Source of the DNA: Arthrinium phaeospermum
Lineage: Eukaryota > Ascomycota > Sordariomycetes > Amphisphaeriales > Apiosporaceae
Reading direction: 5' to 3'
DNA length: 64,000 nt
Assembly (NCBI GenBank): GCA_006503535.1
Contig: QYRS01000002.1
Location: 4,154,001-4,218,000 of the forward strand
Below are positions 12,121 to 24,500 of this stretch, piece by piece. The translations under genes and the position numbers were made by a program. Each line of letters opens with the position of its first letter. Position 1 is the stretch's first letter. The notes beneath the pieces were generated by a model, which was not told where the DNA came from, ran no database searches, and saw only the letters and a list, made by a program, of their open reading frames with translations.

Positions 12121-13882
12121 CTTGACTTAGCGGTTGAGCAAAGTGGTTAAGTTGGTATTGGTGAGGAGAAAGAAAAAAGGAGGGAGAATGGAATGGATGG
12201 ACGATGGACTGAGCGGCTTTCCAACACCAAAAGAGTTGAAGGGTTGGAGGGGAAAAGAGAAATGCCAATGATGGGTTGAAGTACTCTTTTTTGGGTCGGG
12301 GAGCAGAAGGCTTTGGTGGGCGGGGGGAGGACCACTTTCTGGGTGCCAGGAAAGCCCAGAAGCCAGCAGTCTTTGAAAAAAAATTAAAAATTCAGAAATC
12401 CCAAGGGAGGCAAGACTGTGTGAGGGCGAATCCAGCCAATAGCATCGCTCCAGATTGGTTCAACCTAGGCATGTACCTTTTCTTCCTCCCAAGAGAGAGG
12501 TAATGATACCGTACACGCCTAAAATGGATGCTGGAGCAAAAGGTTCAAGTGGGGCTTTCGTGCTCATTCACGCACTCACCACACACCATGCGCCTCTCTC
12601 CCTCCAGTCTGAGGTCTCTCTCCATCCTCCGGCTCACTTCATTCCGCCGTCGTCCTGTAAGCTCTCCCTTAGTGGGATACTGTTTGCTGATCTCTAGGTA
12701 CACTTGCGAGCAACCATACTTATGTAGGTACATACACAGAGTCTTCTACGTCTTTACAGCAAGGAACAGGACAGGCCAAGCCAGGCAGTCAGTCGCTCAT
12801 GTGCAAGCGCCTATGTGAGAGAGGCGCATATCAGTGTCGTTGCTTACCCACCAGGTGTGGGTTATCGATGGCAAACAGCTCTTTTGGACATGGCCAGTGC
12901 TACTGGAAGGTAGGTACGCACTATCAGACACCGTCCATACCTATGTATCGAGCTTGCTCTGGAATCTGGATAAGGGTGAGCTCGGTTCGGTGTGTTGAAT
13001 CAATGTTTGGGTTATGTACGGATATGTAGCTACTAGTTTCTTTAACTCCGATCTAGGGCCTCACTCTGCACTCTCTTGTTTAACAGGGACTGTCCATCGG
13101 TTAAAGAGGTTTCTTCTTGGAGTGTATCATGGATCGCTGTGCTTCGGCAAGTAATATCGTACAAACAGCCACATCTTGTACATGTACCCAACCGAGACAG
13201 GAACCCAGCCCGCAGACGGCCTACCATTCCCCCCCGATACAAACCGGGCACGTGAAGCAGGTATGCGTTCGAGCCGGCCTTGCGCAAACAGTACGTAGCA
13301 CTCGTGCATACGAACAAAGTCAGAGTTGCAGATTGAACGTCCGTATGGCGGGCGACCACGTTACCAGTGAAGCAATTTCAAGTAAGTGGCGATCGCGGTG
13401 GTCATAGGTAGGTGGCGGCGGAATTCTCTGATTCACTCATGGCAAATCATCCCATACTTGATCTTGTTCAGGCTCAGGTCGGCATCGGATCTTGATTGCG
13501 CGGGAAGATTCAATTGGCATCATCGAAAGGTGGGACTCCCAATACCACTACAAGGGGCGGCTCTCGGGCCTGGAGCTGTCCTTAGCTGGGGAAAGGGCCC
13601 TGAGCCAATCATTTCCCCTCAAGCTCAAGGGTCAATAGGAGGCTGTAGCAGTAGCACGCACTACCTGCGACAGCTAGTTGACAGCTTGCTGGCTTATCGG
13701 CATTGATCACTGACTGATACCGTCAACGAACCACGAACCACGAACCCCAATCGCGAACTTGTTGCCAGGCGACGACACAGGGCTTGCCGAACCGCCCATC
13801 CCTTGCTGGTCCCATCATGTCAAGATTATAACGAAACCACACTTTCAAGAGCAATCCATACGCAGTTGCGCGTAGATCCAAC
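12121..13882. other. Divergent spacer, eIF5A / VPS52
   Basis: About 1.76 kb shared by two divergent promoters. It contains several copies of TAGGTA(C) motifs (12695, 12725, 12911) that recur in other spacers of the window. Short open frames at 12528-12818 and 13117-13407 lack coding bias. No gene supported. Confidence 0.5.
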
Positions 13883-15973
13883 ATGTGGTTGGATCGGCTT
13901 GCCGCGCAAGCCACGACACCAAGCAACACGCCGCCAGGAAGCCGCGCATACTCCCCATCACCGGGTCGGAGGACTCCAAGCGGGCTCGGCCCCTATGTCA
14001 CATCGCAACAACGTCCAGGCCTCGTCCCGCGCACCGCGTCATTCCAGTCATTGGCCTCTAACGTCTCCAATAACTCCAACGATTCCTCGACGTCATCCCT
14101 CCTAGCCTACTCGCGAAAGGCCAACGGCTCGGCCCTCAAGCAGTCAACAACCGCCTACAACGGACCCGACCCTGTCAATGTGCTCCATCAGCTGCTCGGC
14201 GAAGCACCAGACGCTACACCTACAGCGAAGCGAGCCGCGGAATCGGTAACAGAAGATGCCTTGGATCTAGATTTCGATTTTGGTGGGCTGTCGTTGACGG
14301 AGCTCGCGCATGCCGACGACTATGGTGAAGATGGCGCCGGTGTACATAGAACTCAGACAGTCGAAGAATGTATGCTCAGTCCCGTCCGTATCCGCCTCTG
14401 TTCCTCCTCCAGCTAACGCATTCTCCCAGATGAGAATGATAAGACCAAATTCGAGGACCTTCATCGATCCATACGCGCCTGTGACGAAGTGCTAAGTTCG
14501 GTGGAGACGAACCTGACGAGCTTCCGGAATGACTTGGCGACAGTATCTGCGGACATTGAAACACTGCAAGCCCGTTCGACAGCCCTCAATGTACGACTCG
14601 AGAACCGAAAGGCAGTCGAGAAAGGGCTGGGCCCGGTCGTGGAAGAAATCAGCGTATCTCCAGTGGTCGTATCCATGATAGCAGAGAGCCATATTGACGA
14701 AGCTTGGCTCAAGGCCCTCGCCGAAGTTGACAAGCGAGCCACGGCGTACAAGAAGAATGTCGCCGGCGCCCAGAACAGCAGGGGACTGCAAGACCTCGGC
14801 CCCTTACTAGAGAAACTGGTCATCAAGGCAGTGGGAAGGATACGAGACTTCTTGGTTGCACAAATCAAGGCATTGCGATCACCACACATCAACGCGCAGA
14901 TTATACAGCAACAGAACTTCCTCCGTTTCAAGGATCTGTTCTCCTTCCTCCATAAGCATCATGCCCAACTCGCCAACGAGATTAGCTTGGCGTACCAAAA
15001 TACCATGCGCTGGTATTATCTCAACCAATTCACCCGTTACGAGTCTGCGCTCAAGAAACTTAAGCTGCACAATCTCGACAAAACCGACGTTCTCGGAAAC
15101 GAGGACACATCTCGCAAGGGGACCGTCCTTACATCGTCCAAGATATCCGGCCCACCGCATGACGCGTTCAACTTGGGCCGCCGTATCGACTTGTTGAAGA
15201 CGAGAGACCAAGGTGCTCTATCCTCCTATCTGGCAGAAGAGGAGAAGAGCACGCATTATCTGGAGGTCACCTTCCGTAATTTCAATTTGGCGCTCATTGA
15301 TAACGCCACATCAGAGTATACCTTCCTCGCCTCCTTTTTCTCGCCGGCTCTCTCCTATTCTGCCATCAATAAAAATTTCACATACATTTTTGAGCCCACG
15401 TTCAACCTAGGGCAGACACTAACCAAGACCTTGAGCGCCGATACCTACGACGGGCTCGGTCTTTTGTTGTGCGTTCGGCTGAACCAGCACTTCCAGTTTG
15501 AGCTTCAGCGCCGGAAGATGCCTGCCGCGGACAGCTACATCAACGCGACCGCCATGCTTCTCTGGCCGCGACTACAGGTCGTCATGAATGCCCACTCGGA
15601 GTCGGTTCGCACGCTCACGTCGGCTCTTCCTAACAAGCCACCACCCAAAGCAGAGCTGGCCAAACTGTCGGCGGCGCCGCACGTCGCGACCCAGCGCTTC
15701 GGCCAGCTGGTCCACGGTATCCTCGCGCTCAGCACGGAGGCCGGCGACGACGAGCCCGTGGTGACCAGTCTACGCCGCTTGCGGTCGGAGATGGAAGCTT
15801 TCCTCACCAAGTACAGCACCCAGTTCGGCACGGACAAGAGGAAGAGAGAGAGGTTCCTGTACAATAACTATAGTCTGATCCTGACCATCATCAGTGATAC
15901 TACTGGCAAGCTGGCCGAGGAAGAGCAGGGGCATTTCGAGGGCCTGAAAACGGCTTTCCAAGAAGAATCCTAG
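13883..15973 (+). CDS. VPS52: GARP/EARP tethering complex subunit Vps52
   Basis: Two exons, 13883-14369 and 14430-15973, encode 676 aa. Residues 1-160 are low-complexity (Ser/Thr/Pro/Asn-rich). The Vps52/Sac2 core starts about residue 165 with a predicted coiled coil (SSVETNLTSFRNDLATVSAD, then IETLQARSTALNVRLENRK). It continues through VEEISVSPVVVSMIAESHID and RDFLVAQIKALRSPHINAQI. The latter stretch and the following FSFLHKHH are highly characteristic of Vps52. The protein acts with Vps51, Vps53 and Vps54 to tether endosome-derived vesicles to the trans-Golgi network through SNARE and Arl/Rab contacts. Length matches fungal orthologues. The only intron splits a Tyr codon (T|AT) in the acidic linker just before the coiled coil. 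The downstream neighbour on the opposite strand, a RabGAP, also belongs to vesicle traffic. Confidence 0.95.
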
Positions 15974-16451
15974 TCGGCACTGCCTTCGAAAATAGGCAAG
16001 CATGACCGCTGTTTTGGAAAATAAATATTGTAATGTCACATATGATCTCGTATCATCCTCTACTCAAGCGATGTACGATTGGACATTGAAGATGTGCGTG
16101 CACTGTGACCAGTATCCTCTGGATGACGTTATGACGACAAGAAAGTAAATTTAGGGGTATATATATGGTTATAGTACAAGCATCCATCTAGGAAGTGTAT
16201 AAAACGTCTAAGCACCTGCAACATGCGGCGCCATTAAATTTTTTGTTCCAGTATTCAAATAGCTCCTCCCTCGCACGCGTCCGATTCCCATTTGCCAACA
16301 AAGGAAAAGAAAAACTCCATACACCTCTCTACCAGGCCGCGAAGACCTCTCAAATCAAGAACTTTTAGCGATCTCTTCTCCCATAGCTAGGTAGTGGCGA
16401 GAGCATGTTTTTATCCCTTGAAACAAAAGAAAAAGATGATAGATTGGTCCA
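15974..16451. other. Convergent 3' spacer, VPS52 / Gyp8
   Basis: Convergent 3' flanks of 478 bp. AT-rich around 16145-16260, with the sense-strand polyadenylation-like sequence AATAAATA at 16020-16027 shortly after the VPS52 stop. No gene seen. Confidence 0.5.
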
Positions 16452-17971
16452 TCACATCTTTGATGACCAGAACGACGCCAGATACGTCATGATGCCGCCG
16501 GGCTGGGCCTTGCTCTTGCTCAAGTACACAGCAACGGCGCCGACGAGGACGGCGACAAGGACCCCCTTGACCATGGGCGAGCGGACGCGCTTGCGGGCGG
16601 CGACGGCGTAGCTCCAGACGGTGCGGGCGAGCAGCTCCTTGCGCTCGGCCCACTGCAGCTCGCGGAGCTGGGTCTGGAAGAAGTGCTCGCCGTCCGCCAT
16701 GGACTGGGCGGCGCAGGCGCGCGTGTCGCGGGCCGTCTTGAGGACGCTGGCGGGGGAGATGTGGCGGCGCCAGGCGGCGCGGAGGGACTCGGGCGGGTGC
16801 TGGGCGAAGAGGGCGTCGGTGCCGCGGATGAGCTCCTCGAGCTTCAGGGGCTGCGGCAGCTTCGACAGGATCGAGTGCAGCATCTCGGGCTCGTTGGCCG
16901 GGGTGTCGAACAGCTCGGCTCGCCGGTCCAGGACGATGCGCGCGAACATGTAGACGCCAAAGACGGGTTCGCGGGCCAGCAGGGCGTCGAACAGGCGCGC
17001 GATGGCGCCGTAGGACTGGATGTCGTGGGCGTACATGGTCAGCGTGCCGGACAGCGCGAAGAAGGGCTCCGTCTGCGAGAGGTGCGCGCACAGGGCCGGG
17101 TCGGCGGCGCCCAGGATGTCGGGGATCAGCCGCAGCTGCGCGACGGCGGGGGCCAGGTTCGGCAGCATGAAGTCCCGGATGCGCAGGGCCGAGAGGCGCG
17201 CCATGGCGCTCGGCCGCTGCGCCGGGTCGAGCACCAGCAGCAGCACCTGGCAGATGTCGTGGTAGCCCTGGAAGTAGCAGAGGAAGGGGTAGCGGCGCAG
17301 GGTCTCGGTGATCAGGTCGGAGAGCTCGGTCTTCTTGTGGTCCAGGTCAGCCTGCGAGGTGTCTGGAGTTATAGTGTCAGCCTTCCCTCCTCCTCGTCGT
17401 TATCAAATAGGGGGAAACCCCCGGTATTCTGGTTCTCGTACCGTCGGGATCGGGATAGTAGATGAAACTCCTGTCGACATCTAGGCGCACTTGGTCTTCG
17501 TCTCGATGTCGCGGGAGCTCGCGCCAAGGTTTATCGACTCCATCGCCCTTTTCGTTTTCGCCAGATGACGCGCTTCGTGTGGTCGAGGTGGTTCCATTGT
17601 GGTGGTGGGCAGGGTCCGGGGATGACGATGAAGAGCCGAGGAGGATTGGCCCTAGAGACAGACATTAGTTCAAGATACCTAGACAGGATCAAAGAGACGT
17701 CGGAGAATCGCTCACATGCATGGCGGCGGAGGTCGTCGGACAAGAAACCGCCTTCGGATACGGCCAGAGCGGTAAGTGCTTCGATGTCACCTCCTTTGCA
17801 TGCCTCTAATATGGCTAGGGCTTTCGGGGACTTCTCTTGATCCTCGCTGTTGCCCTGCGAAGGAACTGTGGAGGCCGCCGGGGTGTGCAAGGGTTCACTC
17901 GCGGGAGAGTTGGTACCGCCCGTCAACTTCTTCTCATCCCAGTCGCTATTCGGCTCGCCATGGCTACTCAT
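16452..17971 (-). CDS. TBC-domain Rab GTPase-activating protein, Gyp8/TBC1D20 type
   Basis: Three exons, 17971-17716, 17651-17442 and 17362-16452, encode 458 aa. A TBC domain spans about residues 80-370. Both catalytic fingers are present: the arginine finger motif VRLDVDR with R146 and the glutamine finger YFQGYHD with Q187. The start of the domain (DDLRRHAWPILLG) is spliced correctly only if the first intron joins T|GG into a Trp codon. The C-terminus ends in a single hydrophobic segment (VKGVLVAVLVGAVAVYL) and a short polar tail, giving a tail-anchored protein, as in TBC1D20 and yeast Gyp8. The family accelerates GTP hydrolysis by Rab1/Ypt1-type Rabs at ER and Golgi membranes. It runs convergent to VPS52 and divergent from the next gene. 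Confidence 0.92.
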
Positions 17972-20900
17972 CGTGGGCGCGTACGGATCAAGCTGGGGAA
18001 ACCAAGTGGCACTAATCTCACGGCGTCGAAGAGGTCTGCATCTATGTAGAGGCTAGGACAATGCACATCCAGCGAATACAATAGGTAGTTTACTTCCACA
18101 AGAACAAGGAGCTCAGCTCGGGTGCCTTCTCCTCGCAAGGCGACCTATCGGACCTTTTACTGCAATTCAATTGTGCCCGGATCAAATGTGTTTTGGTTTT
18201 GTTGGTGTGACGTAGTGGGGTGGGCATCGTGCTGTTAAATGTCAGTTGGAGAGATTGGATCTGGAGTCGCGGTCTCCGTCCGTCGCGTGTTGACGTGGCA
18301 CGGCCCGAGGCTTCCCATCTTAATCTCACCAAAGTAACATGAAACGAAACATAATAGTACAACTGTACAACCCGACTGGTGGGTAGAATTCGCTAGGCTA
18401 GCTTAAAGGCTTATTCACTTGCGACGTATCTCAGCCGCAACACACATTCAACACGAGATACAGTACAGGTATGCTCCAAGTCGACCTGCTAATTAATGTC
18501 AGAAGTGGATGCCCTGTTCAATACCGCGACTGGACACCTGGAAACGGAACCGGGGCACACCGGTGTGTGACTCTGACCAGACCGAGTTGCTGAGAACGGT
18601 TCGAACTCCGAAAAGGGTGGATGCATCTGCAACGGCACCAGATGAGCGATGCAAGATGGGCGATGCGAGATGGGAATAGATCGCGCGGTGGCAGCGATCG
18701 CCTCCACCAAACTATGTCGTCAACGTCCTTCTTGATATACTACTAGTAGATTACCCTTGACATGGTTACCCCCTTTTTTTCCTTTCTCCAAGTGCCTACA
18801 TTAGGTACTTTATTGTGCCGACTTTCCTTCTTTTGCACAAGCGGTAGAGGAGCCCTGTTATTGTTATCGCTAGGCACGGCAAGTCCCGCCCGTCCTTATA
18901 CGAGATGGATTCTAGAAGCCTGTCATGTCGTCTACATCGAGTGTCACTACCGCGCCTATCAAATCGACATCTTTGCCGCAATGTGGGCTGCAGACATTCT
19001 CGGGGCAACGTGTTTCCTCTCCATTCAACGGTGGAAGTTCTGTGTATGCCCGGCGGGGATCCAAGATGACATAAGCACAAGGGTTCAACCAACAGCACTA
19101 ATACCTATTACCGCCTTTTCTTTTCCAACTCAGATGCGTGGCGCTACATACAGACACAGACGCTGTGCTATATGCGCCTTGCCCGTTCAGTCGGTAACAC
19201 TTGGCAGACGCTGCTGGCCATGCCCATGATCGTTTGAAACATGAAGGCGGCTGTTGTTCAACTCGCGTGTGAGGGGACAACGAAGAAAAAGCAAATATCC
19301 CATACACCGAGTGGCCAGCAGGCCGTATCCGAACACCATCGACCGCCACTGCCGCTTGACGATGTCTTGCTGGTGCCATACCACCCTTGTTCTATGAGAC
19401 AACGCTTCTATTATACACATGGATTCCTTGCTAAGTATCGTACGGTTCCGTGCGTGCAGTTGCTACCGATTCTTGTTGGTGTTCGGTGCTTCCCCCAGCA
19501 GCAGCCTGTAGCTTCACGATCGGTCACTCGCATGAGGCGATCGATCATACCCTGTTAAGAGTGCAGGGGGGGACAGCGGGTTTAGCCTTGTTCAAGCAGC
19601 GTGGCTTGCTGGGGCCACCGGAAGCACTCCCGCGGACAGAGCAAAGGGAGTCACCGTTTCGACAGCACGCGGCTCTCGGTACTTTTGCAAGTCGAAGCGA
19701 GATGCATACTGCAGGAAGATGCGCATCGAGGTGAAAAACCGGTCAGCGACGCCGGATCGGTCACGCTGCCTTGGCCAGGGGGTGATAGCGACTTCGACAA
19801 CCTATAGTCATGCCCTTTAGAAATCACGAAACCTGCACCGGTAGCCAATGAGTGCGTGCTGTGCCGTTATTCCGCGGCAGGCAAATTATTTACCGCTACA
19901 TGACTCTGCATCATCATCAGGCACTCCAGCCGCTTCGGTGACCTTATCTCGAGCTGGGGGAACTAATATTAGGGATCGTCGGCCAGGAGGGCCAATATCT
20001 ACTGCAAGTAACAAAAGAGGCAGCCCTGCCCTGCTCCCCCGATGCGTTACTCCGCGTATATCCGCGGAGAGTGGATGGCCAATTTCAGGTCGCCGGGGGA
20101 CGTCTGCTTGATTATTGATTAGTAATACCGGCTTTCATTCCGACCCATGAGAGTGAAAGGCGTGCACACTGCAGTGAGATACTAAGCATGGCTGTGAATC
20201 GCAAAGCGGTAGGTTACAAGGCTCGGGCCTGGGGGTGTGGTGCGATGATGCATGTCATCCTTCTCTTGATGTAGTAACGCACGTAGACACACACGATATG
20301 AGGGGGAAAAAGAAACGAACGGGTGGGATATAATCATGCTACTATTACGGAGAGGGAACGCGGAGCGTGGGCAGCCTATGTAGGTATATGTCGGCGGGCT
20401 TGATTAATAAATCCAAATGTAACCAGCACATGTAAGTGGCATCATTAGCGAGAGGACTGGGCTGAAGTCGAGAGAGGTCTGGAAGTTGGAAGTTGCGAGG
20501 AATAAATTGGGTTGGTCGCTACGAGTTGGAGGAGTCATGAGTGCATGTGCGAGTACCTCGAGTTCGGTGGTGGTAGCCTTAACAAAAGTCTGCCCAGGCG
20601 GTAGAACCAACCTGGGAACCCCTCCAAGCACCTTCATGCCCATGCTACCTCCCCCAAAAATCCCAAATACCTACATACCCACACGTTCGCCCATCGTAAG
20701 TAACATTAAACAATCCTTGAGATTCCCCGCAACTCTACATGATGGAATAGGCCAATCCATCTCACGATCCGGTCCAGTGCCCCTCGCCCACAACCCGTCA
20801 ACCATACTGTACTGTACGCGCTTCTTGGGAGACCAGGATTCACAGCCGGTGCCCAACGAAATCACCTCAGCACCGCGCAATCCATTCCACCCCGGTCTCA

Positions 20901-21577
20901 AATTGTTTGTCGCATTCCGGATCGTGCAGTCGGGTGCTGCTAACTTGAGCTGATCTCACCTACGTCCTGATCTGCATGAGTTGGCATCCACCTCGATCAC
21001 CGCTCTCCTCACGCAACTTGCCAGGGCTGGCTTTGTCTTGTCTGTGAAGTACGCATGCACTGTGATCAGCACCAGCTCGAATCAGCAACCCTCACCACAT
21101 GGTTCTTGATCTAGTCCTGCGCTGCTGTCTCTGGCATACCCACCACAGCTGCTGAGTCTACGAATAGGATCTGTCGAATGGGCCGTGCATTACCGGCTTT
21201 CCATGTCTCTAAACAGGGCCCCCCTTATGTGTACCCAACTACCAGGTCGACTCCTCCAACTCGGGTGATTTCTACAAGCCACAATCGTCAGGGGGCCTTG
21301 TGAGATGCTGATATAGTCTTGCCTTCAGCCTCTCCCCCCCTGGGAAGTACCAGATTGCCATCCTACAAAAAACAGTGCGGCCTACATTGCAGCATATCTG
21401 TGGCAGGCGATCGTCTATGCTGTGCAGGCCCAAGGCACTTTGAGTTGCTGCCGTGTCAGCTTCTGTGCTACTGCAGCCCGCTCCATTATCATTTCCTCCC
21501 ATATTTACTGCGGACGTCACCTCAGCTGTCTTCCACCCCGGGCTTTTCTTGCTCGATGAAGCCTGACGTGACAAGCA
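17972..21577. other. Long divergent spacer, Gyp8 / CPSF-A-like gene
   Basis: About 3.6 kb without a supported gene, one of the two largest gene-free stretches here. Open frames on both strands (for example 18762-19229 and 20486-20953) lack coding bias, splice logic or recognisable motifs. No transposon termini, long repeats or RIP-like collapse to AT are evident. It may hold long 5' leaders, an unannotated noncoding RNA or degraded sequence. Confidence 0.4.
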
Positions 21578-24500
21578 ATGGCGTTGCAAACAAACGTTTT
21601 CGAGGGCGGCCAATGGGTCACGCGAACACTGGAGCCCGCGGAGCTCTTTAAGGGAACGACGGCGGCAAAATCCAAGACAAAGCCACGGCCTGCGGAACCA
21701 CCCAACTACGGCATTCTCACGAGAACCATCATCGATAGCCCGGTCATTCGCTGGGTCCTTCCCGTCCATCTCAGGTCGTCCCGCAACCACGACGTTGCTT
21801 TTATAGGGGTGGGTGTTTTTCCAAACCTTTACCCCACGTGGCCGCTGCTGTGGAAGGCGTGCTTTTTACCAGAGATTAGCATCCGGGCATCCTCGGGTCC
21901 TCAGTCTGGCCCGAGGAGCGGGTCTTGTTTTTCTTCGGCTGCTTGTTTTTGCTCCGTGTTGGGGGGATCCCGTTTTCTTTTTCCCGCATACCTCGACTTC
22001 CCAGGTTAAATCATGCTAACAGGGCATAGGACAATTTCATCCAGATACGCGAGCTGGGACAAGACAGCCAGCTTCATAATGTTACCCGGAAGGCGGATTT
22101 TGGCTCGCGAATTCGCAATGCTCGCGTGATTGGACAACATCCCAACTATTTCAGGGGCTACGGTGACGGCGACAACAATCCACGCATCAAAACGGAGGAC
22201 GACGATGTGGACATGCTTGATCCCTCAAATGCCCCTGGCACTGCTCACACGCCACCCGGCGCGCTCCCCCCGCAGTTCCTGGCTCTCGTGCTGGAACGTG
22301 GTGCACTGGTGTTTCTCTACCTCAAGGAAAGCAGCGATGGAGGTCTGGAGTTTGTGCAGTCGTGTCACGAGATGCCAGACAAAAGCCTAGTACACCCTGG
22401 CTACCATATGGCTGTCGACCCCAGCTCCCGATACCTCACCCTTGGTTGTGCCCAAAGCAACTTTATAGTATACGAGCTGGAGTCCATGGATACCCTGCAG
22501 GCCCGACATGCTCAAAGATATTCCCTGAATCCAATCAAGTCCTTCAGATCCCGAGCGATAAACGGCGTGATACATAAACTGGAATTCCTATACCCAGCCC
22601 CTGAGAACGACTATCACATCATATTGATGATGATCATTATACGTGAGCAACTGGGGCGAGTTACGGTGTATGATTGGGAACTTGGCGAGGATCTCAAGAC
22701 GGTCCTCAGAGAAGAGAAGAAAGGCTACCACCTGGCGCCGCAATGGCAGCTCCCGCTCTTAATTGTCCCGCTTACTGTAAGAAGCAGTTTCATGATTATA
22801 ACCGAGCAACACAGCGCTGTTCTTCACGGCTTGCCGCATGGCCCGCCCCAGTTTGAACCATTCACCCTGGGAGAACATGAAGAAAGTGAATACCACTTTG
22901 GAAATTCCCAACCCCTCTGGACAGCATGGACACGACCCTATCGGCTACCGGCATTTTTAAAGAACGGCGATGTCATATATCTGGCCCGGGAAGACGGCAT
23001 CATTACGTTCTTGGAGATAGGCTTCGACTCGGAGCTGCAAACAAGCACTGTGATGGGGTCAGTGGACTGTAATATCGACACGGCTTTTGGGTGTGTCTGG
23101 GATTCCCTAGCGGATGTCCTCGTGACCGGGGGCGACTCGGGATCCGGCGCGATTTGGAATGTATGGCTTTCCACCCAAACGCAGCGGCTCAAAGCTGACC
23201 TTTGCTGACCTTTCTGTGCAGATCGAAGCGAGGGAACGGCCGAGGCAGATCGGTACGATTCCGAATTGGTCACCAACTGTCGATTTGGCCACAACAAAAT
23301 CAAACACCAACACGAAATCGAAGCGGCGAGGAAATACCGATACCCCAATGCCATATCAACAGGATAGGATATTTGCCTGCTCCGGACGAGGAAAGTCGGG
23401 GTCAATTACAGAGTTCCGCCATGGCCTCGAGGCTAGCATCGGGCTAGAGATGGACTTTGAGATCCCCGTGAAGCATTGCTGGCCAGTACCCCTACCGGAC
23501 TACCTAAGACATGGAGGGCTTCACCTCTTGCTCTCATCGCCGAACAAAAGCGACCTTCTATTCATATCAGACGACTTTGGGCAGGCTGAGCTTATGATAC
23601 AACAATCGGTCCCCTACGATCTTTCCTCGAGTACATTGGCCTGTTTGGCGTCCGATGACATCACAATCCAAGTAACGACCAGCGCGCTTACAATAGTAAC
23701 AGACGATGATAAGTGCGTACTTACCCCTATTAATCTACAAACATGCGCTAATTAGAGATTAGTACCCGTCACCTAGTCCATGAGTTTGCCGAGGACCTTC
23801 TTGATGCTTCCATTGCACATGCCGCCATCAAAAATCAAATCGTGGGCCTCGCCCTCAACGCTGGCTCCCAGTTCAGCGTGAAGACGCTGACGGTGGACGA
23901 TTTAAACGTTTCGCAAGGTCCCTTGCTGAGCATAGACGGAGAGGTCACATGTCTCATCCTAACCTCTATCGCCAGCTCTACGGTCTTGGTAGCAGGTGTA
24001 TGGCGCCCTGATGGACCAGTACTCGCACTTTACCCTGTAGAAGGAACACTGCAGGCTTCGCAGTCTCCAATCGAGCTTGGTCTACTTCCCTGTAAGTGAT
24101 GATAACTGTGCAGTGTCTATCAACGAACGCAACTGACTTGTCCCAAAAGCATGGCAGGCAGATATCTCGGACACCGACAGACGAGGACCATCGAGAATAG
24201 AGGCTGTGACCAGCATAGAGACTGTCCTGGAACAGATTGACTCTACCAGCTTGGTTCTAGGCACGCGGAGTGGCGATGTATTCACAGTGGTTCTCAGCCC
24301 TGGCGATCTACAGAATGCTACCATACACCATGATAAATTCGGGGTATCTGCAGCCGGAGTCTCGAGCCTCAGCAAGGATGGCGAAGCACCGTCGTTATTC
24401 GTCTGCTGCAACTCGGAGCTCACGGTTCTGCGGGACTTCTCGCACAACCCCGAACCCGAGTTTGAGGAGAAATTGCGTGTGATACCTACCAAAAGTGGCG

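Noticed and set aside
18593..18610. B-box-like sequence GGTTCGAACTC suggesting a second tRNA
   Set aside because: The ninth position does not fit, and no A box or cloverleaf can be built around it.
18762..19229. 155-codon plus-strand frame in the long spacer
   Set aside because: Random-looking composition with many Cys/Arg/Ala, no bias or motif, and no splice context.
20486..20953. 155-codon plus-strand frame in the long spacer
   Set aside because: No coding bias or recognisable motif.
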